From: Prevotella sp. P5-50
GTDB taxonomy: Bacteria > Bacteroidota > Bacteroidia > Bacteroidales > Bacteroidaceae
Direction of reading: 5' to 3'
DNA: 64,000 nucleotides
NCBI RefSeq assembly: GCF_002251295.1
Contig: NZ_NPJA01000019.1
Span: 337,161 to 401,160, forward strand
Part shown: in pieces, positions 7,301-17,606 of the stretch
How the letters are laid out: each line of letters opens with the position of its first letter
Numbering within the stretch: the stretch's first letter is position 1
Translations under genes and position numbers: made by a program
Notes under the pieces: generated by a model
What the model was told of the DNA's origin: nothing
Database searches by the model: none
The model's input: the letters and a program-made list of their open reading frames with translations, nothing else

Positions 7301-7505
7301 TCAGTACTTTTGCGGTCTTGAGGCTTTCAGCATATCCGCACCTTGCGCCTCATCCGAGCTTGTACATTTCCGTCACCGTATCGGAGAGGAGGGCGTGGAG
7401 CTTATCCTCAAGGAAAGCATCCGCATCAATCTTGCCATGGAGGACAGCAAGAAGGAGGAGGATGACAGGAATAAGGGAAAGGACGGTCGTGGACGCTCAA
7501 GATAG
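7292..7505 (+). pseudogene. IS5/IS1182-like transposase fragment
   Basis: The plus strand reads YYQYFCGLEAFSISAPCASS, then ELVHFRHRIGEEGVELILKE, and ends with a stop at 7503-7505. This matches the N-terminal region of IS5/IS1182-type transposases (pattern PYYQYFCG ... LVxFRxRIG). No start codon belongs to it and the DDE catalytic part is absent. It is a truncated relic between an integrase fragment and an IS3 fragment. Confidence 0.72.
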
Positions 7506-7624
7506 AGTTTGCCTTCTTCAAACTCCTTACCCGCACCACTGTCGAAACTTGCATAACACGTGTGGAGCATTTCGGGAATAAAAATGTCAGCAGCATTCAA
7601 GAGGGCACGTGCCATGGCATCCAT
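7506..7624 (-). pseudogene. 5' fragment of an unrecognised gene
   Basis: An ATG at 7624 (minus strand) opens MDAMARALLNAADIFIPEML and continues for about 40 plausible codons before running into the transposase fragment. A good -7 element on the minus strand (TATATTTG, 7675-7682) lies about 50 bp upstream. I do not recognise the family. It is probably the beginning of an accessory gene cut off by insertion. Confidence 0.35.
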
Positions 7625-7713
7625 ACCCTGATATGTGCAATAAAGTTGTTTTATTGTAGTAATAAATATGGTTGCAAATATAGAGAAAAAATGATTCGCA
7701 ACAAATTTATGGC

Positions 7714-8019
7714 CTAATAGTGAATTCTGACCAGGGAAGCCTGTATACGACCAAGGACTGGCAGGATCTGCTGACCAGCTATGGCATACAAGTAAGCATG
7801 GATGGTAGAGGTCGTTGTAAAGACAATATATGGATAGAACGCTTCTGGCGCAGCATCAAGCAGGAGTACATATATTTCAACCCTGCGGAAAACGTTAGTG
7901 AACTCCGTTCTGGAATTGCTGATTACGTGAAGTTTTATTACTATGAGCGTCCTCATCAGAGTCTGGACAACTTCACACCAGCATCATTTTACGGCAACAA
8001 AGAGAAGAAAGTAGGATAA
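7714..8019 (+). pseudogene. IS3-family OrfB C-terminal fragment
   Basis: The reading VNSDQGSLYTTKDWQDLL, RCKDNIWIERFWRSIKQEYI and YYYERPHQSLDNFTP is the end of an IS3-family integrase core. It contains the second catalytic Asp (SDQG) and the catalytic Glu (IERFWR...KQE), but the first third of the protein with the first Asp is missing. No matching terminal inverted repeats are evident. It is an inactive fragment. Confidence 0.88.
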
Positions 8020-8300
8020 ACTCTTGCACAATTCAACTAATAGTATTAACTTTGTGACGCCAAGACAAGAGAACGCTCGGGATTGTCCGCATGCTCTGGA
8101 TGGCGCAGCAACCAATGTTCAACCACTTGTCGAATATTAGGGAGTACTATAAAAATAACAATATCGTACAGCAGAAATGGACTATTGTTTCATTCCATCT
8201 TCATATATTTATGTTACTTTGTACAAAAACATCGTTTTTAGATAAAAACAATAAGTAAATACAATATTTTATAATTTCACATACAAAAGAAATAAACGTT

Positions 8301-10709
8301 ATGAGAAATTCACAGACACAACGAATTAAGGTGGTAATCAATATAACCCACCTTAAAAAATCAATGCTTGCGGCCTTTGTTGCACTCTTCGTCGCAACTG
8401 CGAACGCACAAACCATCAAAGGCGTTGTGACAGACGCTGACAACGGGGAGCCCATCATCGGCGCAACGATCAAGGTGAAGGAGACATCGAAAGCAGTCGT
8501 GACAGATATGAACGGCAAATATTCGATAACAGGTCTCACAACAGGCCGTTACACCATTGAAGCTTCGTACATAGGTTACCAGCCAGCCGTCATCCCCGAG
8601 ATTCTCGTTACGGAGGGCAAGGAGGTGGTCATCAACGTCCCCATAAGCGAGAGCTTGAACGAGCTGGGAGAAGTAGTGGTGAAGCCTCGCATCAGCAAAG
8701 AAAGCGCTGTGAACAAGATGGCTCTTGTCGGGGCGAGGATGCTCAGCATGGAAGAGGCAAGCCGATATGCAGGAGGATACAGCGACCCGGCGCGCCTCGT
8801 CACAGCCTTTGCCGGTGTGGCTGGCAACAGCAACGACAACGGCGTGTCGGTGCACGGCAATGCGCCGCAGGCCATGCAGTGGCGACTTGAGGGCGTGGAG
8901 ATCTTCAGCCCGAACCACTTCACTGACGCCTTCAACATGGGCACAGGACTCGTCAGCGCACTCAACTCCAATGTTCTCGACAACTCCGACTTCCACCTCG
9001 GAGCCTTCACAGCCGAGTACAGCAATGCCCTCTCAGGCGTGTTTGACATGAGAATGCGCGCAGGCGACAACGACAGCTACCACCATGCGCTCCAGATAGG
9101 CACGCTGGGCCTCGAAGGCACATCGGAAGGCCCCATAAGTAAGAAGACAGGAGCATCCTACCTCGTCAACTACCGCTACTCCGTCACCACCATCGCCCGT
9201 GAGATAGGACTCCTCTCCCTCGACGGAGACCAGGCCGACTTCCAGGACTTCAACTTCAAGCTCAACTTCCCGACAAAGAAGGCTGGCACATTCTCCGTCT
9301 TCGGAGTAGGACTGAAGGACAAGTACTGGCTCGAGCTCGAAGACCCCTCAAAGTGGGAGAGCATGTATGACCAAGAGTACACGGTCAGCAATCAGACAAT
9401 GCTCGCTGGCGGCGTCAACCACAAGGCGTACCTCGGCAAGAACTGGAACATCAACAGCACCATAGCAGCCTCCTACTTCAAGAACGACGGAGACCAGAGC
9501 TACTATGACGGACAGCCCAACCAGGCCAACAAGCTCGGCAACTGCCTGCCCTACATAAGGATGCGCCAGAACAACTCGCAGTTTACAGCCACAACGAATG
9601 TGCAGAAGCGTTTCAGCCCTAAGTTCCAGTCCAAGATTGGTGCCACATACACAGAGTACTTCTTCGACATCGACCTCAAGATGGCCCCAAAGGTAGGAGC
9701 CGCCATGCCTGCACAATCAATCTATACAGCCGACAGCCACACTGGCCTGTTCAACGCCTATATAGCCAACTCGTGGAACATGAGCCGCTGGCTTACCTTC
9801 ACCTTTGGTCTGAATACCCAGTATTTCCGCCTCAACGACGACGTGTCAGTTGAGCCACGCGCAGCCTTCCAGTGGAATCCGGACGAGAAGAACCAGTTCT
9901 CTGTGGGTTACGGCATGCACAGCAAGACAGAGAAGATGGACACATACTTTGTCTATGACCAAAATGAGGGCTTTGTAAACAAGGACCTCAAACTGAGCAA
10001 GGCTCACCACATCATCGGTTCGTACATCCACCGATTCAACGACCAGCTCAACCTACGCGTGGAGGCATACTACCAGAGCCTCTTCGACCTTCCCGTGACT
10101 GAAGACGGCAGCTACTGCACCATCAACCGCCGCTATTATTACGAGGAGCGCGAGCTCGTGAGCAAAGGCAAGGGACGCAACTATGGCATAGACGTCGCAC
10201 TGGAGCAATACATGCACAAGGGTTACTACTGGATGGTGGACGGTTCGCTCTACAAGTCAGAGTACAAGGGTGGCGACAATATATGGCGCGACTCACGCTA
10301 CAACCGTACCTTCATGGTTAAGGTGCTCGGCGGTAAGGAATGGATGCTCGGCAAGAGAAGGCAGAACGTGCTGAGTGTCAACGGCAAAGTCACCCTGCAA
10401 GGCGGTCAGAGATACACTCCTGCCGATGTGGCGGCAAGCCAATTGAACTACGAGGCTGGCAGACCAGATGTCGTGTACGACGAGACAAAGGCTTTCTCTG
10501 AGCAGTACGACCCTGCATGCATCGTAGACTTCACCATCAGCTACAAGATAACAGGCAAGAAGTGCAACCACACCATAGCCTTCGAAGGTCTCAACCTCTT
10601 GCAGAAAAAAGTGCCTTACGAGAACACTTACAACTACAAGAAGAACACTGTGGAGACTTACGACTCAGGCATCTCACTGCCAAACGTGTACTACCGCATC
10701 AGCTTCTAA
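8301..10709 (+). CDS. TonB-dependent outer-membrane receptor
   Basis: The 802-residue protein has a signal peptide (LKKSMLAAFVALFVATANAQ) and a CarboxypepD_reg-like domain (IKGVVTDADNGEPIIGATIK to ~residue 115). A plug domain (SVHGNAPQAMQWRLEGVEIF) and a 22-stranded-type barrel ending in an aromatic residue (VYYRISF) follow. Such receptors import ligands with energy from TonB-ExbBD. No SusD-like lipoprotein is adjacent, so it is not a SusCD glycan pair; a siderophore, metal-complex or peptide ligand is equally possible. A near-consensus -7 element (TTACTTTG near 8213-8220) lies upstream. The body is markedly richer in G+C than the scrapyard to its left. Confidence 0.9.
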   Translation: MRNSQTQRIKVVINITHLKKSMLAAFVALFVATANAQTIKGVVTDADNGEPIIGATIKVKETSKAVVTDMNGKYSITGLTTGRYTIEASYIGYQPAVIPEILVTEGKEVVINVPISESLNELGEVVVKPRISKESAVNKMALVGARMLSMEEASRYAGGYSDPARLVTAFAGVAGNSNDNGVSVHGNAPQAMQWRLEGVEIFSPNHFTDAFNMGTGLVSALNSNVLDNSDFHLGAFTAEYSNALSGVFDMRMRAGDNDSYHHALQIGTLGLEGTSEGPISKKTGASYLVNYRYSVTTIAREIGLLSLDGDQADFQDFNFKLNFPTKKAGTFSVFGVGLKDKYWLELEDPSKWESMYDQEYTVSNQTMLAGGVNHKAYLGKNWNINSTIAASYFKNDGDQSYYDGQPNQANKLGNCLPYIRMRQNNSQFTATTNVQKRFSPKFQSKIGATYTEYFFDIDLKMAPKVGAAMPAQSIYTADSHTGLFNAYIANSWNMSRWLTFTFGLNTQYFRLNDDVSVEPRAAFQWNPDEKNQFSVGYGMHSKTEKMDTYFVYDQNEGFVNKDLKLSKAHHIIGSYIHRFNDQLNLRVEAYYQSLFDLPVTEDGSYCTINRRYYYEERELVSKGKGRNYGIDVALEQYMHKGYYWMVDGSLYKSEYKGGDNIWRDSRYNRTFMVKVLGGKEWMLGKRRQNVLSVNGKVTLQGGQRYTPADVAASQLNYEAGRPDVVYDETKAFSEQYDPACIVDFTISYKITGKKCNHTIAFEGLNLLQKKVPYENTYNYKKNTVETYDSGISLPNVYYRISF

Positions 10710-10710
10710 T

Positions 10711-10765
10711 GGTGGGTTCTATTAATTCCCACCGTCAAAAGGCTTTAGGTGGGTTCTATTAATTC
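10711..10765. repeat. 18-bp direct repeat with a short hairpin after the TonB gene
   Basis: GGTGGGTTCTATTAATTC occurs at 10711-10728 and again at 10748-10765. The first copy forms GGTGGG-11 nt-CCCACC, a weak hairpin. It could be a degenerate terminator or the footprint of a slipped duplication next to the intron remnant. Confidence 0.55.
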
Positions 10766-10828
10766 GCTTTGTCAGATTTTTGATTTATCTCTGAGTGCAG
10801 AGTGTCGTATGACATGCCCGTCATGCAA

Positions 10829-11301
10829 ATCGAGTAGGAGGAAAACGAAGCAGTTTTCTTCCTACTTTCGTTTTCCGACCTCTCACACCACCGTACGTGC
10901 CGTTCGGCATACGGCAGTTCTCTAATTGCTATGCAATTTGGTATAGATGCCAAGAAGTGAGGGATAACCTTGCCTAACAAGTCCATCGTTCGTTATGGCA
11001 CACTTTAGAATAGGGCTCGTCGCTATGCGCCAATACCCCTTGCGGGTATTTGCCCATTGCCATGCCCTCCATCTGCCAATACCACATTTCATGAGGTTCG
11101 TGAAACGAGTACGGACTCGTTTCCAACATTTCCAGATATAACACCGTATGCGTCTATGATACCATTCCTCCGTTCTTTGGAGAAATGTTTTCATATCTGC
11201 CAGATAGTAATATCCTATCCAACCACGGATGTATTCCGTCAAGCGGTTCTTCAACCACGATAAACCTTTGCCGTTACTGCGCTTGGTAATGGATTTCAGT
11301 A
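10829..11301 (-). mobile_element. Group II intron remnant (3' end)
   Basis: The minus strand has, in order, the C-terminal part of a maturase gene, a domain V-like hairpin (10887-10918: ACTGCCGTATG ... CACGTACGGTGGT) and a domain VI-like hairpin. The latter (10833-10866) is a 7-bp and a 6-bp stem around an A-C mismatch, suiting a branch-point A. The 3' boundary should lie near 10829. The 5' ribozyme and most of the reverse transcriptase are missing. The left cut is about 20 bp from the comM stop codon. Confidence 0.82.
10922..11301 (-). pseudogene. Group II intron maturase, C-terminal fragment
   Basis: The reading KSITKRSNGKGLSWLKNRLT, EYIRGWIGYYYLADMK, TEEWYHRRIRCYIWKCWKR ends in a typical intron-maturase C-terminus (maturase domain X, EYIRGWxxYY pattern). 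The reverse-transcriptase motifs are absent. It cannot support splicing or retrohoming by itself. Confidence 0.88.
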
Positions 11302-11322
11302 ATATTAAAATTCCATCAATTA

Positions 11323-12870
11323 TTAAATTCCCCTCTCTGACCAGTCGCTTCTGTCAAGATTGCGGTAGCCCACGGCTTCTGCAATATGGGGAAGTTGCAC
11401 CTGCTCACTGCCATCAAGGTCGGCAATGGTGCGTGCCACCTTGAGAATCCTGCTATAGGCACGTGCAGAGAGTTTCAATCGCTCCATGGCCATGCGTAAC
11501 ATGTCCATGGATGAGGCATCAGGTTCGGCAAACTGATGCAGCATGCGCTCCGTCATTTGGGCATTGCAGTGGATGCCCTTGTAATCCATAAACCGTTCCT
11601 CCTGCATCTTGCGAGCGGCAATGACTCTGGCGCGAATCGTTTCGCTCGATTCACCGGGAGCCATCTGCGAGAGTTGTGCGAAAGGCACGGCTTGTATCTC
11701 GCAATGGATGTCGATACGGTCGAGCAACGGACCACTGATCTTGTTCATATACCGTTGTATCTGTCCGGGCGTGCAGGCACAACTGTGAGTGGGGTCGCCA
11801 TAATAGCCGCAAGGACATGGATTCATGGAGGCTACAAACATAAACGAACAGGGATACTGCACGCTGTATTTCGCACGACTGATGGTGATACAGCGGTCCT
11901 CCAAAGGCTGGCGCATCACTTCCAGCACCGACCGGTTGAACTCAGGCAACTCGTCGCAGAACAGCACACCATTGTGTGCCAAACTGATTTCACCGGGTTG
12001 CGGATTCTGTCCACCCCCAACCAATGCCACCTGCGAGATGGTGTGGTGTGGCGCTCTGAAGGGTCGTTGCGAGATGAGACTGGTGTCGCGCGATAGTTTA
12101 CCTGCCACACTATGAATCTGTGTGGTCTCCAAACTTTCGCTGAGCGATAATGGAGGCAGAATACTTGGCAGGCGTTTCGCCATCATCGATTTACCACTTC
12201 CCGGAGGACCTATCATGATGAGATTATGTCCACCGGCAGCCGCCACTTCCAGTGCGCGCTTCACACTTTCCTGTCCGCGCACATCAGCGAAGTCGAGTTC
12301 AAACTGTGATTGCTGTTCATAAAACTCTTTGCGCGTATCGATAACCGTAGGGGCTATCTCCGATGAACCATTGAAGAAATTGGCGACATCGATGAGGGTT
12401 TCCATGCCATACACCTCTATTTGGTTGACCACAGCCGCTTCGCGGATGTTCTGTTTCGGCACGATAAGACCTTTGAAATGTTCGGCGCGTGCCCGAATGG
12501 CTATGGGCAGTGCACCGCGTATGGGCTGCAACCTGCCGTCAAGTCCCAACTCACCCACCATCATGTAATCATTCAGCCGACTCCCGTCAACCTTTCCGCT
12601 TGCCGCCAGAATACCGATAGCCAATGGCAAGTCATAGCCGCTACCCTCCTTTTTGATATCGGCAGGCGATAGATTGGCGGTGATGTCCATCATCGGCATC
12701 TTCAATCCGTTGTTCTGTAGTGCCGCCCTGATTCTGTCATAGCTCTCACGCACAGCAGTATCGGCAAGTCCCGTCAGGTGGAATTGCACTCCGCGAGTCA
12801 TGCTCACTTCTACTTTTACCGTGGTCACTTCAAGTCCGTTGACGGCGGCACAAAAGGTATTGACTAACAT
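11323..12870 (-). CDS. comM: YifB/ComM family Mg-chelatase-like AAA+ ATPase
   Basis: The 515-residue protein begins MLVNTFCAAVNGLEVTTVKV, the standard ComM N-terminus; an in-frame ATG 69 bp upstream is less likely. The N-terminal ChlI-like domain is followed by the Walker A motif GPPGSGKS (residues 221-228) and the sensor/finger region. ComM is a hexameric helicase that promotes branch migration during natural transformation. It is intact here, unlike the two fragments at 2081-2246 and 5213-5330. The 3' end abuts a truncated group II intron. comM is a documented insertion hot spot in Acinetobacter, which fits the neighbourhood. Confidence 0.93.
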   Translation of the reverse strand: MLVNTFCAAVNGLEVTTVKVEVSMTRGVQFHLTGLADTAVRESYDRIRAALQNNGLKMPMMDITANLSPADIKKEGSGYDLPLAIGILAASGKVDGSRLNDYMMVGELGLDGRLQPIRGALPIAIRARAEHFKGLIVPKQNIREAAVVNQIEVYGMETLIDVANFFNGSSEIAPTVIDTRKEFYEQQSQFELDFADVRGQESVKRALEVAAAGGHNLIMIGPPGSGKSMMAKRLPSILPPLSLSESLETTQIHSVAGKLSRDTSLISQRPFRAPHHTISQVALVGGGQNPQPGEISLAHNGVLFCDELPEFNRSVLEVMRQPLEDRCITISRAKYSVQYPCSFMFVASMNPCPCGYYGDPTHSCACTPGQIQRYMNKISGPLLDRIDIHCEIQAVPFAQLSQMAPGESSETIRARVIAARKMQEERFMDYKGIHCNAQMTERMLHQFAEPDASSMDMLRMAMERLKLSARAYSRILKVARTIADLDGSEQVQLPHIAEAVGYRNLDRSDWSERGI

Positions 12871-13164
12871 ATTTATAGTTCTTTGTAGCGTTATTGATGT
12901 ACTGAAAAGTACGTTGCCATGCCGGTCATCATCCGGCACAGTCTGATTGTGGTCACAAAGTTAAGCAAAATTATGCAAATCCACAATATTCTTCCCATAT
13001 AATATTGTTACACAGCAAGAAGTGGTAGGTAAGTACCTTGTCAGTCCTATCCAACTACCCTTCTGCTGAAATAGCAGGACGGTATGATATTTCCGTTTCT
13101 TTCGTAAGTGTGTTCCGTCAGAATTGAAATCTGATGACCGATTGAGGATAAAAATGACTTTTCA

Positions 13165-13196
13165 TTTTGTTATCCACCTATTTTATTGTAATTTTG
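13165..13196 (+). promoter_or_regulatory. Promoter placing the U32 gene on a leaderless transcript
   Basis: TTTTG (13165-13169) and TAATTTTG (13189-13196) are 19 nt apart. The predicted transcription start (a few bases after the -7 box) coincides with the ATG at 13202. Translation would start at or near the 5' end of the mRNA. Confidence 0.65.
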
Positions 13197-13201
13197 CACC
13201 C

Positions 13202-14452
13202 ATGAACCAGATAGCTGACTATGAAATCATGGCTCCTGTGGGTAGTCATGACTCGCTGGCTGCGGCACTAAAAGCCGGAGCAGACTCGGTGTATTTCGGC
13301 ATCGAGAAACTCAATATGCGTGCTCACAGCGCATCGGCATTTACTATCGACGACCTGCGGGAAATCGCTGCAACATGCAATGCACAAGGGGTAAAGACCT
13401 ATCTCACGGTCAATACCATCATCTATGGTGAGGATATTCCGCTCATGCACGAGATTGTGGATGCCGCCAAAGAGGCTGGCATTTCTGCAGTGATCGCATC
13501 GGATGTGGCGGTGATGACCTATTGCAACCGTATCGGGCAAGAGGTACATCTCTCTACCCAACTGAACATTTCGAATATCGAGGCATTGAAATTCTATGCC
13601 CAGTTTGCCGATGTAGTGGTATTGGCACGCGAGTTGAACCTCGACCAGGTGGCTGAAATCTATCAGCAGATAGAAGAACAGCACATCTGCGGACCGAGCG
13701 GACAACAGATCCGTATCGAGATGTTCTGTCATGGCGCCTTGTGTATGGCTATCAGCGGCAAGTGCTATATGAGTCTTGACAATACCGGACGCTCTGCCAA
13801 TCGCGGTGAGTGTATGCAGATCTGCCGCCGCTCTTACCTGGTGACCGATCGGGAGACAGGCATCGAACTGGAGATAGACAATAAGTATATCATGAGTCCG
13901 AAAGACCTGAAGACCGTGCGCTTCATCGACAGAATGATGAAGAGTGGCGTCCGTGTGTTTAAGATTGAAGGTCGTGCCCGCGGTCCCGAATATGTCAAAA
14001 CTGTAGTGGAATGTTATAAGGAAGCCATTCAGAGTGTCCTCGACGGAACATTTACCGAGGAGAAGAAGGATGACTGGGACGAACGCCTTGCTACCGTTTT
14101 CAACCGCGGTTTCTGGGACGGATACTATCAAGGACAGCGCCTTGGAGAGTGGAACAGCCATTACGGATCGTGTGCCACAGAGCGCAAAGTGTATGTGGGC
14201 AAGGGCATGAAATACTTCTCGAAACTTGGTGTTGCCGAGTTCTCATGCGAGGCTTGCGAGTTCTCAGTAGGTGACAAGATGCTCATCACCGGTCCTACCA
14301 CTGGCGCACTCTATGTGACGGTAGAGGAAATCCATGACGATACCCATGCCGTGACAACCGCACAGAAAGGCACTCGCGTATCGTTCAAAGTTCCAGAGAA
14401 GGTGCGCCCCAGCGATAAACTCTTTAAGATTATCAAAAACAACGAAGATTAA
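13202..14452 (+). CDS. U32 family peptidase / tRNA or rRNA hydroxylation protein
   Basis: The 416-residue product starts MNQIADYEIMAPVGSHDSLA and has the U32 signature with conserved cysteines (EMFCHGALCMAISGKCYMS, GRSANRGECMQICRR). Family members such as RlhA and TrhP/TrhO-type proteins hydroxylate RNA bases and probably bind an Fe-S cluster; older annotation calls them collagenase-like peptidases. The C-terminal ~90 residues form a beta-barrel-like extension. An upstream in-frame ATG (13124) would precede the promoter and is rejected. sufE starts 22 bp downstream, which fits a link to Fe-S supply. Confidence 0.88.
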   Translation: MNQIADYEIMAPVGSHDSLAAALKAGADSVYFGIEKLNMRAHSASAFTIDDLREIAATCNAQGVKTYLTVNTIIYGEDIPLMHEIVDAAKEAGISAVIASDVAVMTYCNRIGQEVHLSTQLNISNIEALKFYAQFADVVVLARELNLDQVAEIYQQIEEQHICGPSGQQIRIEMFCHGALCMAISGKCYMSLDNTGRSANRGECMQICRRSYLVTDRETGIELEIDNKYIMSPKDLKTVRFIDRMMKSGVRVFKIEGRARGPEYVKTVVECYKEAIQSVLDGTFTEEKKDDWDERLATVFNRGFWDGYYQGQRLGEWNSHYGSCATERKVYVGKGMKYFSKLGVAEFSCEACEFSVGDKMLITGPTTGALYVTVEEIHDDTHAVTTAQKGTRVSFKVPEKVRPSDKLFKIIKNNED

Positions 14453-14473
14453 ACACACCTATAATATATATTT

Positions 14474-14899
14474 ATGACCATCAACGAAATTCAAGACGAG
14501 ATTATCGATGAGTTTTCCGGTTTCGACGACTGGATGGACAAATATCAACTGCTGATCGACTTGGGCAACGAACAAGCACCCCTCGATGAGCGCTATAAGG
14601 TGGAAAGCAACCTGATAGACGGTTGTCAAAGCCGTGTGTGGCTACAGGCTGACTATGCTGACGGCATCATTACCTTTACGGCAGAGAGCGATGCACTTAT
14701 CGTGAAAGGTATTGTGGCATTGCTCATCCGTGTGCTCAGCGGACATACACCGCAGGAAATACTCGATGCAGACCTGTATTTCATAGAGCAGATAGGACTG
14801 AAAGAGCATCTGTCACCCACTCGCAGCAACGGTTTGCTGGCTATGGTGAAACAGATGCGTATGTATGCATTGGCATTCCGCACTAAAGAACAAGGATAA
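14474..14899 (+). CDS. sufE: SufE-like cysteine desulfuration protein
   Basis: The 141-residue protein matches the SufE family along its whole length. It shows the active-site loop [11 protein letters not shown] with the sulfur-accepting Cys near residue 52, and [13 protein letters not shown] near the end. SufE takes persulfide sulfur from SufS and passes it to the SufBCD scaffold for Fe-S assembly. It lies between the U32 gene and mutS with short spacings and is probably co-transcribed. No other suf genes are in the window. Confidence 0.93.
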   Translation: MTINEIQDEIIDEFSGFDDWMDKYQLLIDLGNEQAPLDERYKVESNLIDGCQSRVWLQADYADGIITFTAESDALIVKGIVALLIRVLSGHTPQEILDADLYFIEQIGLKEHLSPTRSNGLLAMVKQMRMYALAFRTKEQG

Positions 14900-14921
14900 A
14901 CACAATAAAAGACTGACGGCG

Positions 14922-17543
14922 ATGGCAAAGAAAGAAAAGGAACTCACACCGATGATGAAACAGTTTTTCGACCTCAAGGCAAAGCACCCTGAGGCACTCT
15001 TGTTGTTTCGTTGCGGTGACTTTTATGAGACCTATTGCGACGATGCCATCACTGCCTCGCAGGTGTTGGGCATCACTTTGACTCACCGAAACAACGGTGC
15101 AGGCGCCAAAGGCGATGCCATGGCGGGCTTCCCGCATCATGCACTCGATACTTATCTGCCGAAACTCATTCGTGCAGGTATGCGTGTGGCTATCTGCGAC
15201 CAGTTGGAAGACCCGAAGTTGACCAAAAAACTGGTGAAGCGTGGCATTACCGAACTGGTGACACCGGGTGTTGCCATGCAGGATAATGTGCTGAACTATA
15301 AGGAAAACAACTTCCTGGCTGCTGTACATTTCGGTAAAGGACTATGCGGTGTGGCATTCCTCGATATCTCAACGGGCGAATTCCTTACCGGTGAAGGCAC
15401 TGCCGACTATGTGGAGAAACTCATGTCCAACTTCCAACCGAAGGAGGTGCTCTATAACCACAACCGCAAAGCAGAATTTGAACGCAACTTCGGTGTGCGG
15501 CTTTGTACCTTTGAAATGGAAGACTGGGTGTTTACCGAACAGGCTGCACAACAGAAACTGCTGCGCCATTTCCATGTGAAGTCGATGAAAGGCTTCGGTG
15601 TTGACCATTTGAAAAGCGGCATGGTGGCTGCCGGTGCCATCCTTCAGTATCTGGAACAGACCCTCCATAACCATATCTCACATATCACATCGCTCAACCG
15701 TATTGAGGAAGACCGCTATGTGCGCTTGGATAAGTTTACCGTACGGTCGCTCGAACTGTTGGGCACGATGCAGGAAGACGGTAAGTCATTGCTGTCGGTG
15801 ATAGACCGCACCGTATCGCCGATGGGCGGTCGCCAGTTGCGTAGATGGGTCGTCTTTCCGTTGAAAGATCCTAAGCGCATCAACGAACGCCTTGATGTGG
15901 TGGATTATTTCTTCCGTCAACCGGAGTTCAGACTGTGTGTGGATGATCAGTTGCAGCGCATCGGCGACTTGGAGCGCATTGCCTCCAAAGTGGCTACAGG
16001 AAAGGTTTCACCTCGCGAAGTGGTGCAGTTGAAAACTGCTTTGCAAGCCATAGCTCCCATCAAACAGGCCTGTCTGTCTGCCGACAATGACGCTATTGTG
16101 CGGGTAGGGCGCCAACTGCAGTTGTGTGAAGAACTGCGCGATAGAATAGAACGCGAAGTGAACAACGATCCGCCACAACTGGTGCAACGCGGTGGGGTGA
16201 TACGCTCTGGCGTCGATACCGAACTCGATGACTTGCGCAATATTGCTTATTCGGGTAAGGACTACCTGATGAAGATACAGGAGCGCGAAACAGAATTGAC
16301 GGGAATTGCTTCGTTGAAAATCGGCTATAACAATGTGTTTGGCTATTATCTGGAGGTGCGCAACACCTATAAAGACAAGGTGCCTGCCGACTGGATTCGC
16401 AAGCAAACGCTGGCGCAAGCCGAACGTTACATCACCCAGGAACTGAAGGAATACGAAGAGAAGATACTCGGTGCGGAGGATAAAATCCTTTCACTTGAAC
16501 AACGGCTCTTTGCCGAACTGGTCACAGCCTTGCAGGATATCATCCCACAACTGCAGACCAATGCACAGGTGGTGGCCTATCTCGACTGCCTGTTGTCGGC
16601 AGCCAAGGTGGCTGAGGAAAACCATTATGTGCGACCGGTCATCGACGAAACCGATGTGATCGACATCCGTCAGGGTCGTCACCCTGTGATAGAACAGCAA
16701 CTCCCGATAGGCGAACATTTCGTGCCCAACGATATTCACTTGGACCGCGAACGTCAACAGATTATGATTATCACCGGTCCAAATATGGCAGGTAAGTCGG
16801 CTTTGCTCCGCCAGACCGCCCTTATCGTGCTCATGGCACAGATGGGAAGCTTTGTACCGGCAGACAGTGCACATATAGGATTGGTGGATAAGATATTCAC
16901 CCGTGTTGGTGCCAGCGATAATCTGTCGCTCGGCGAATCTACCTTTATGGTGGAAATGACCGAGGCGTCTAATATATTGAATAATGTTACACCACGGTCA
17001 CTGGTGCTCTTTGACGAGCTGGGACGTGGAACGAGTACTTACGACGGTATCTCAATAGCATGGGCTATTGTGGAATATCTGCATGAAAACCAGCGCGCAC
17101 AGGCTCGCACGCTCTTTGCCACCCATTATCACGAGTTGAACGAGATGGAGAAAAACTTCAAACGCATCTGCAACTATAATGTGAGTGTGAAGGAGAAGGA
17201 TGGCAAAGTGATATTCCTGCGCAAACTGATGAAGGGCGGTTCGGAACATTCATTCGGTATCCATGTGGCAGAAATAGCCGGTATGCCGAAGTCCATTGTG
17301 AAGCGTGCCAACGTGATTCTTCAACAACTGGAGGCAGACAATGCGCAAGTGGGCACGGCAGGTAAGCCTACTGCGGCTATTGCCGATAGCAGGGAAGGCA
17401 TGCAGTTGTCGTTTTTCCAACTCGACGACCCTGTGCTTTGTCAGATTCGCGATGAGATATTAGGGTTGGACATCAACAACCTTACCCCCGTTGAGGCACT
17501 CAACAAACTGAACGAAATCCGTAGAATCGTTTCTGGGAAATAA
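14922..17543 (+). CDS. mutS: DNA mismatch repair protein MutS
   Basis: The 873-residue protein has the mismatch-binding motif GDFYETY (phenylalanine wedge and glutamate, residues ~35-41). Connector and lever domains follow, then the ATPase with Walker A GPNMAGKS (residues 619-626) and Walker B/signature [17 protein letters not shown]. The start at [20 protein letters not shown] is 22 bp after the sufE stop; an upstream in-frame ATG overlaps sufE and is rejected. MutS recognises mispairs and recruits MutL. Length and motifs indicate a functional MutS1. Confidence 0.97.
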   Translation: MAKKEKELTPMMKQFFDLKAKHPEALLLFRCGDFYETYCDDAITASQVLGITLTHRNNGAGAKGDAMAGFPHHALDTYLPKLIRAGMRVAICDQLEDPKLTKKLVKRGITELVTPGVAMQDNVLNYKENNFLAAVHFGKGLCGVAFLDISTGEFLTGEGTADYVEKLMSNFQPKEVLYNHNRKAEFERNFGVRLCTFEMEDWVFTEQAAQQKLLRHFHVKSMKGFGVDHLKSGMVAAGAILQYLEQTLHNHISHITSLNRIEEDRYVRLDKFTVRSLELLGTMQEDGKSLLSVIDRTVSPMGGRQLRRWVVFPLKDPKRINERLDVVDYFFRQPEFRLCVDDQLQRIGDLERIASKVATGKVSPREVVQLKTALQAIAPIKQACLSADNDAIVRVGRQLQLCEELRDRIEREVNNDPPQLVQRGGVIRSGVDTELDDLRNIAYSGKDYLMKIQERETELTGIASLKIGYNNVFGYYLEVRNTYKDKVPADWIRKQTLAQAERYITQELKEYEEKILGAEDKILSLEQRLFAELVTALQDIIPQLQTNAQVVAYLDCLLSAAKVAEENHYVRPVIDETDVIDIRQGRHPVIEQQLPIGEHFVPNDIHLDRERQQIMIITGPNMAGKSALLRQTALIVLMAQMGSFVPADSAHIGLVDKIFTRVGASDNLSLGESTFMVEMTEASNILNNVTPRSLVLFDELGRGTSTYDGISIAWAIVEYLHENQRAQARTLFATHYHELNEMEKNFKRICNYNVSVKEKDGKVIFLRKLMKGGSEHSFGIHVAEIAGMPKSIVKRANVILQQLEADNAQVGTAGKPTAAIADSREGMQLSFFQLDDPVLCQIRDEILGLDINNLTPVEALNKLNEIRRIVSGK

Positions 17544-17606
17544 ACGATTCCGTATCTGAAAATCAGAAAAGTCTTTGTTTGAAAACATAGCCGTGGCGTT
17601 TCATCC

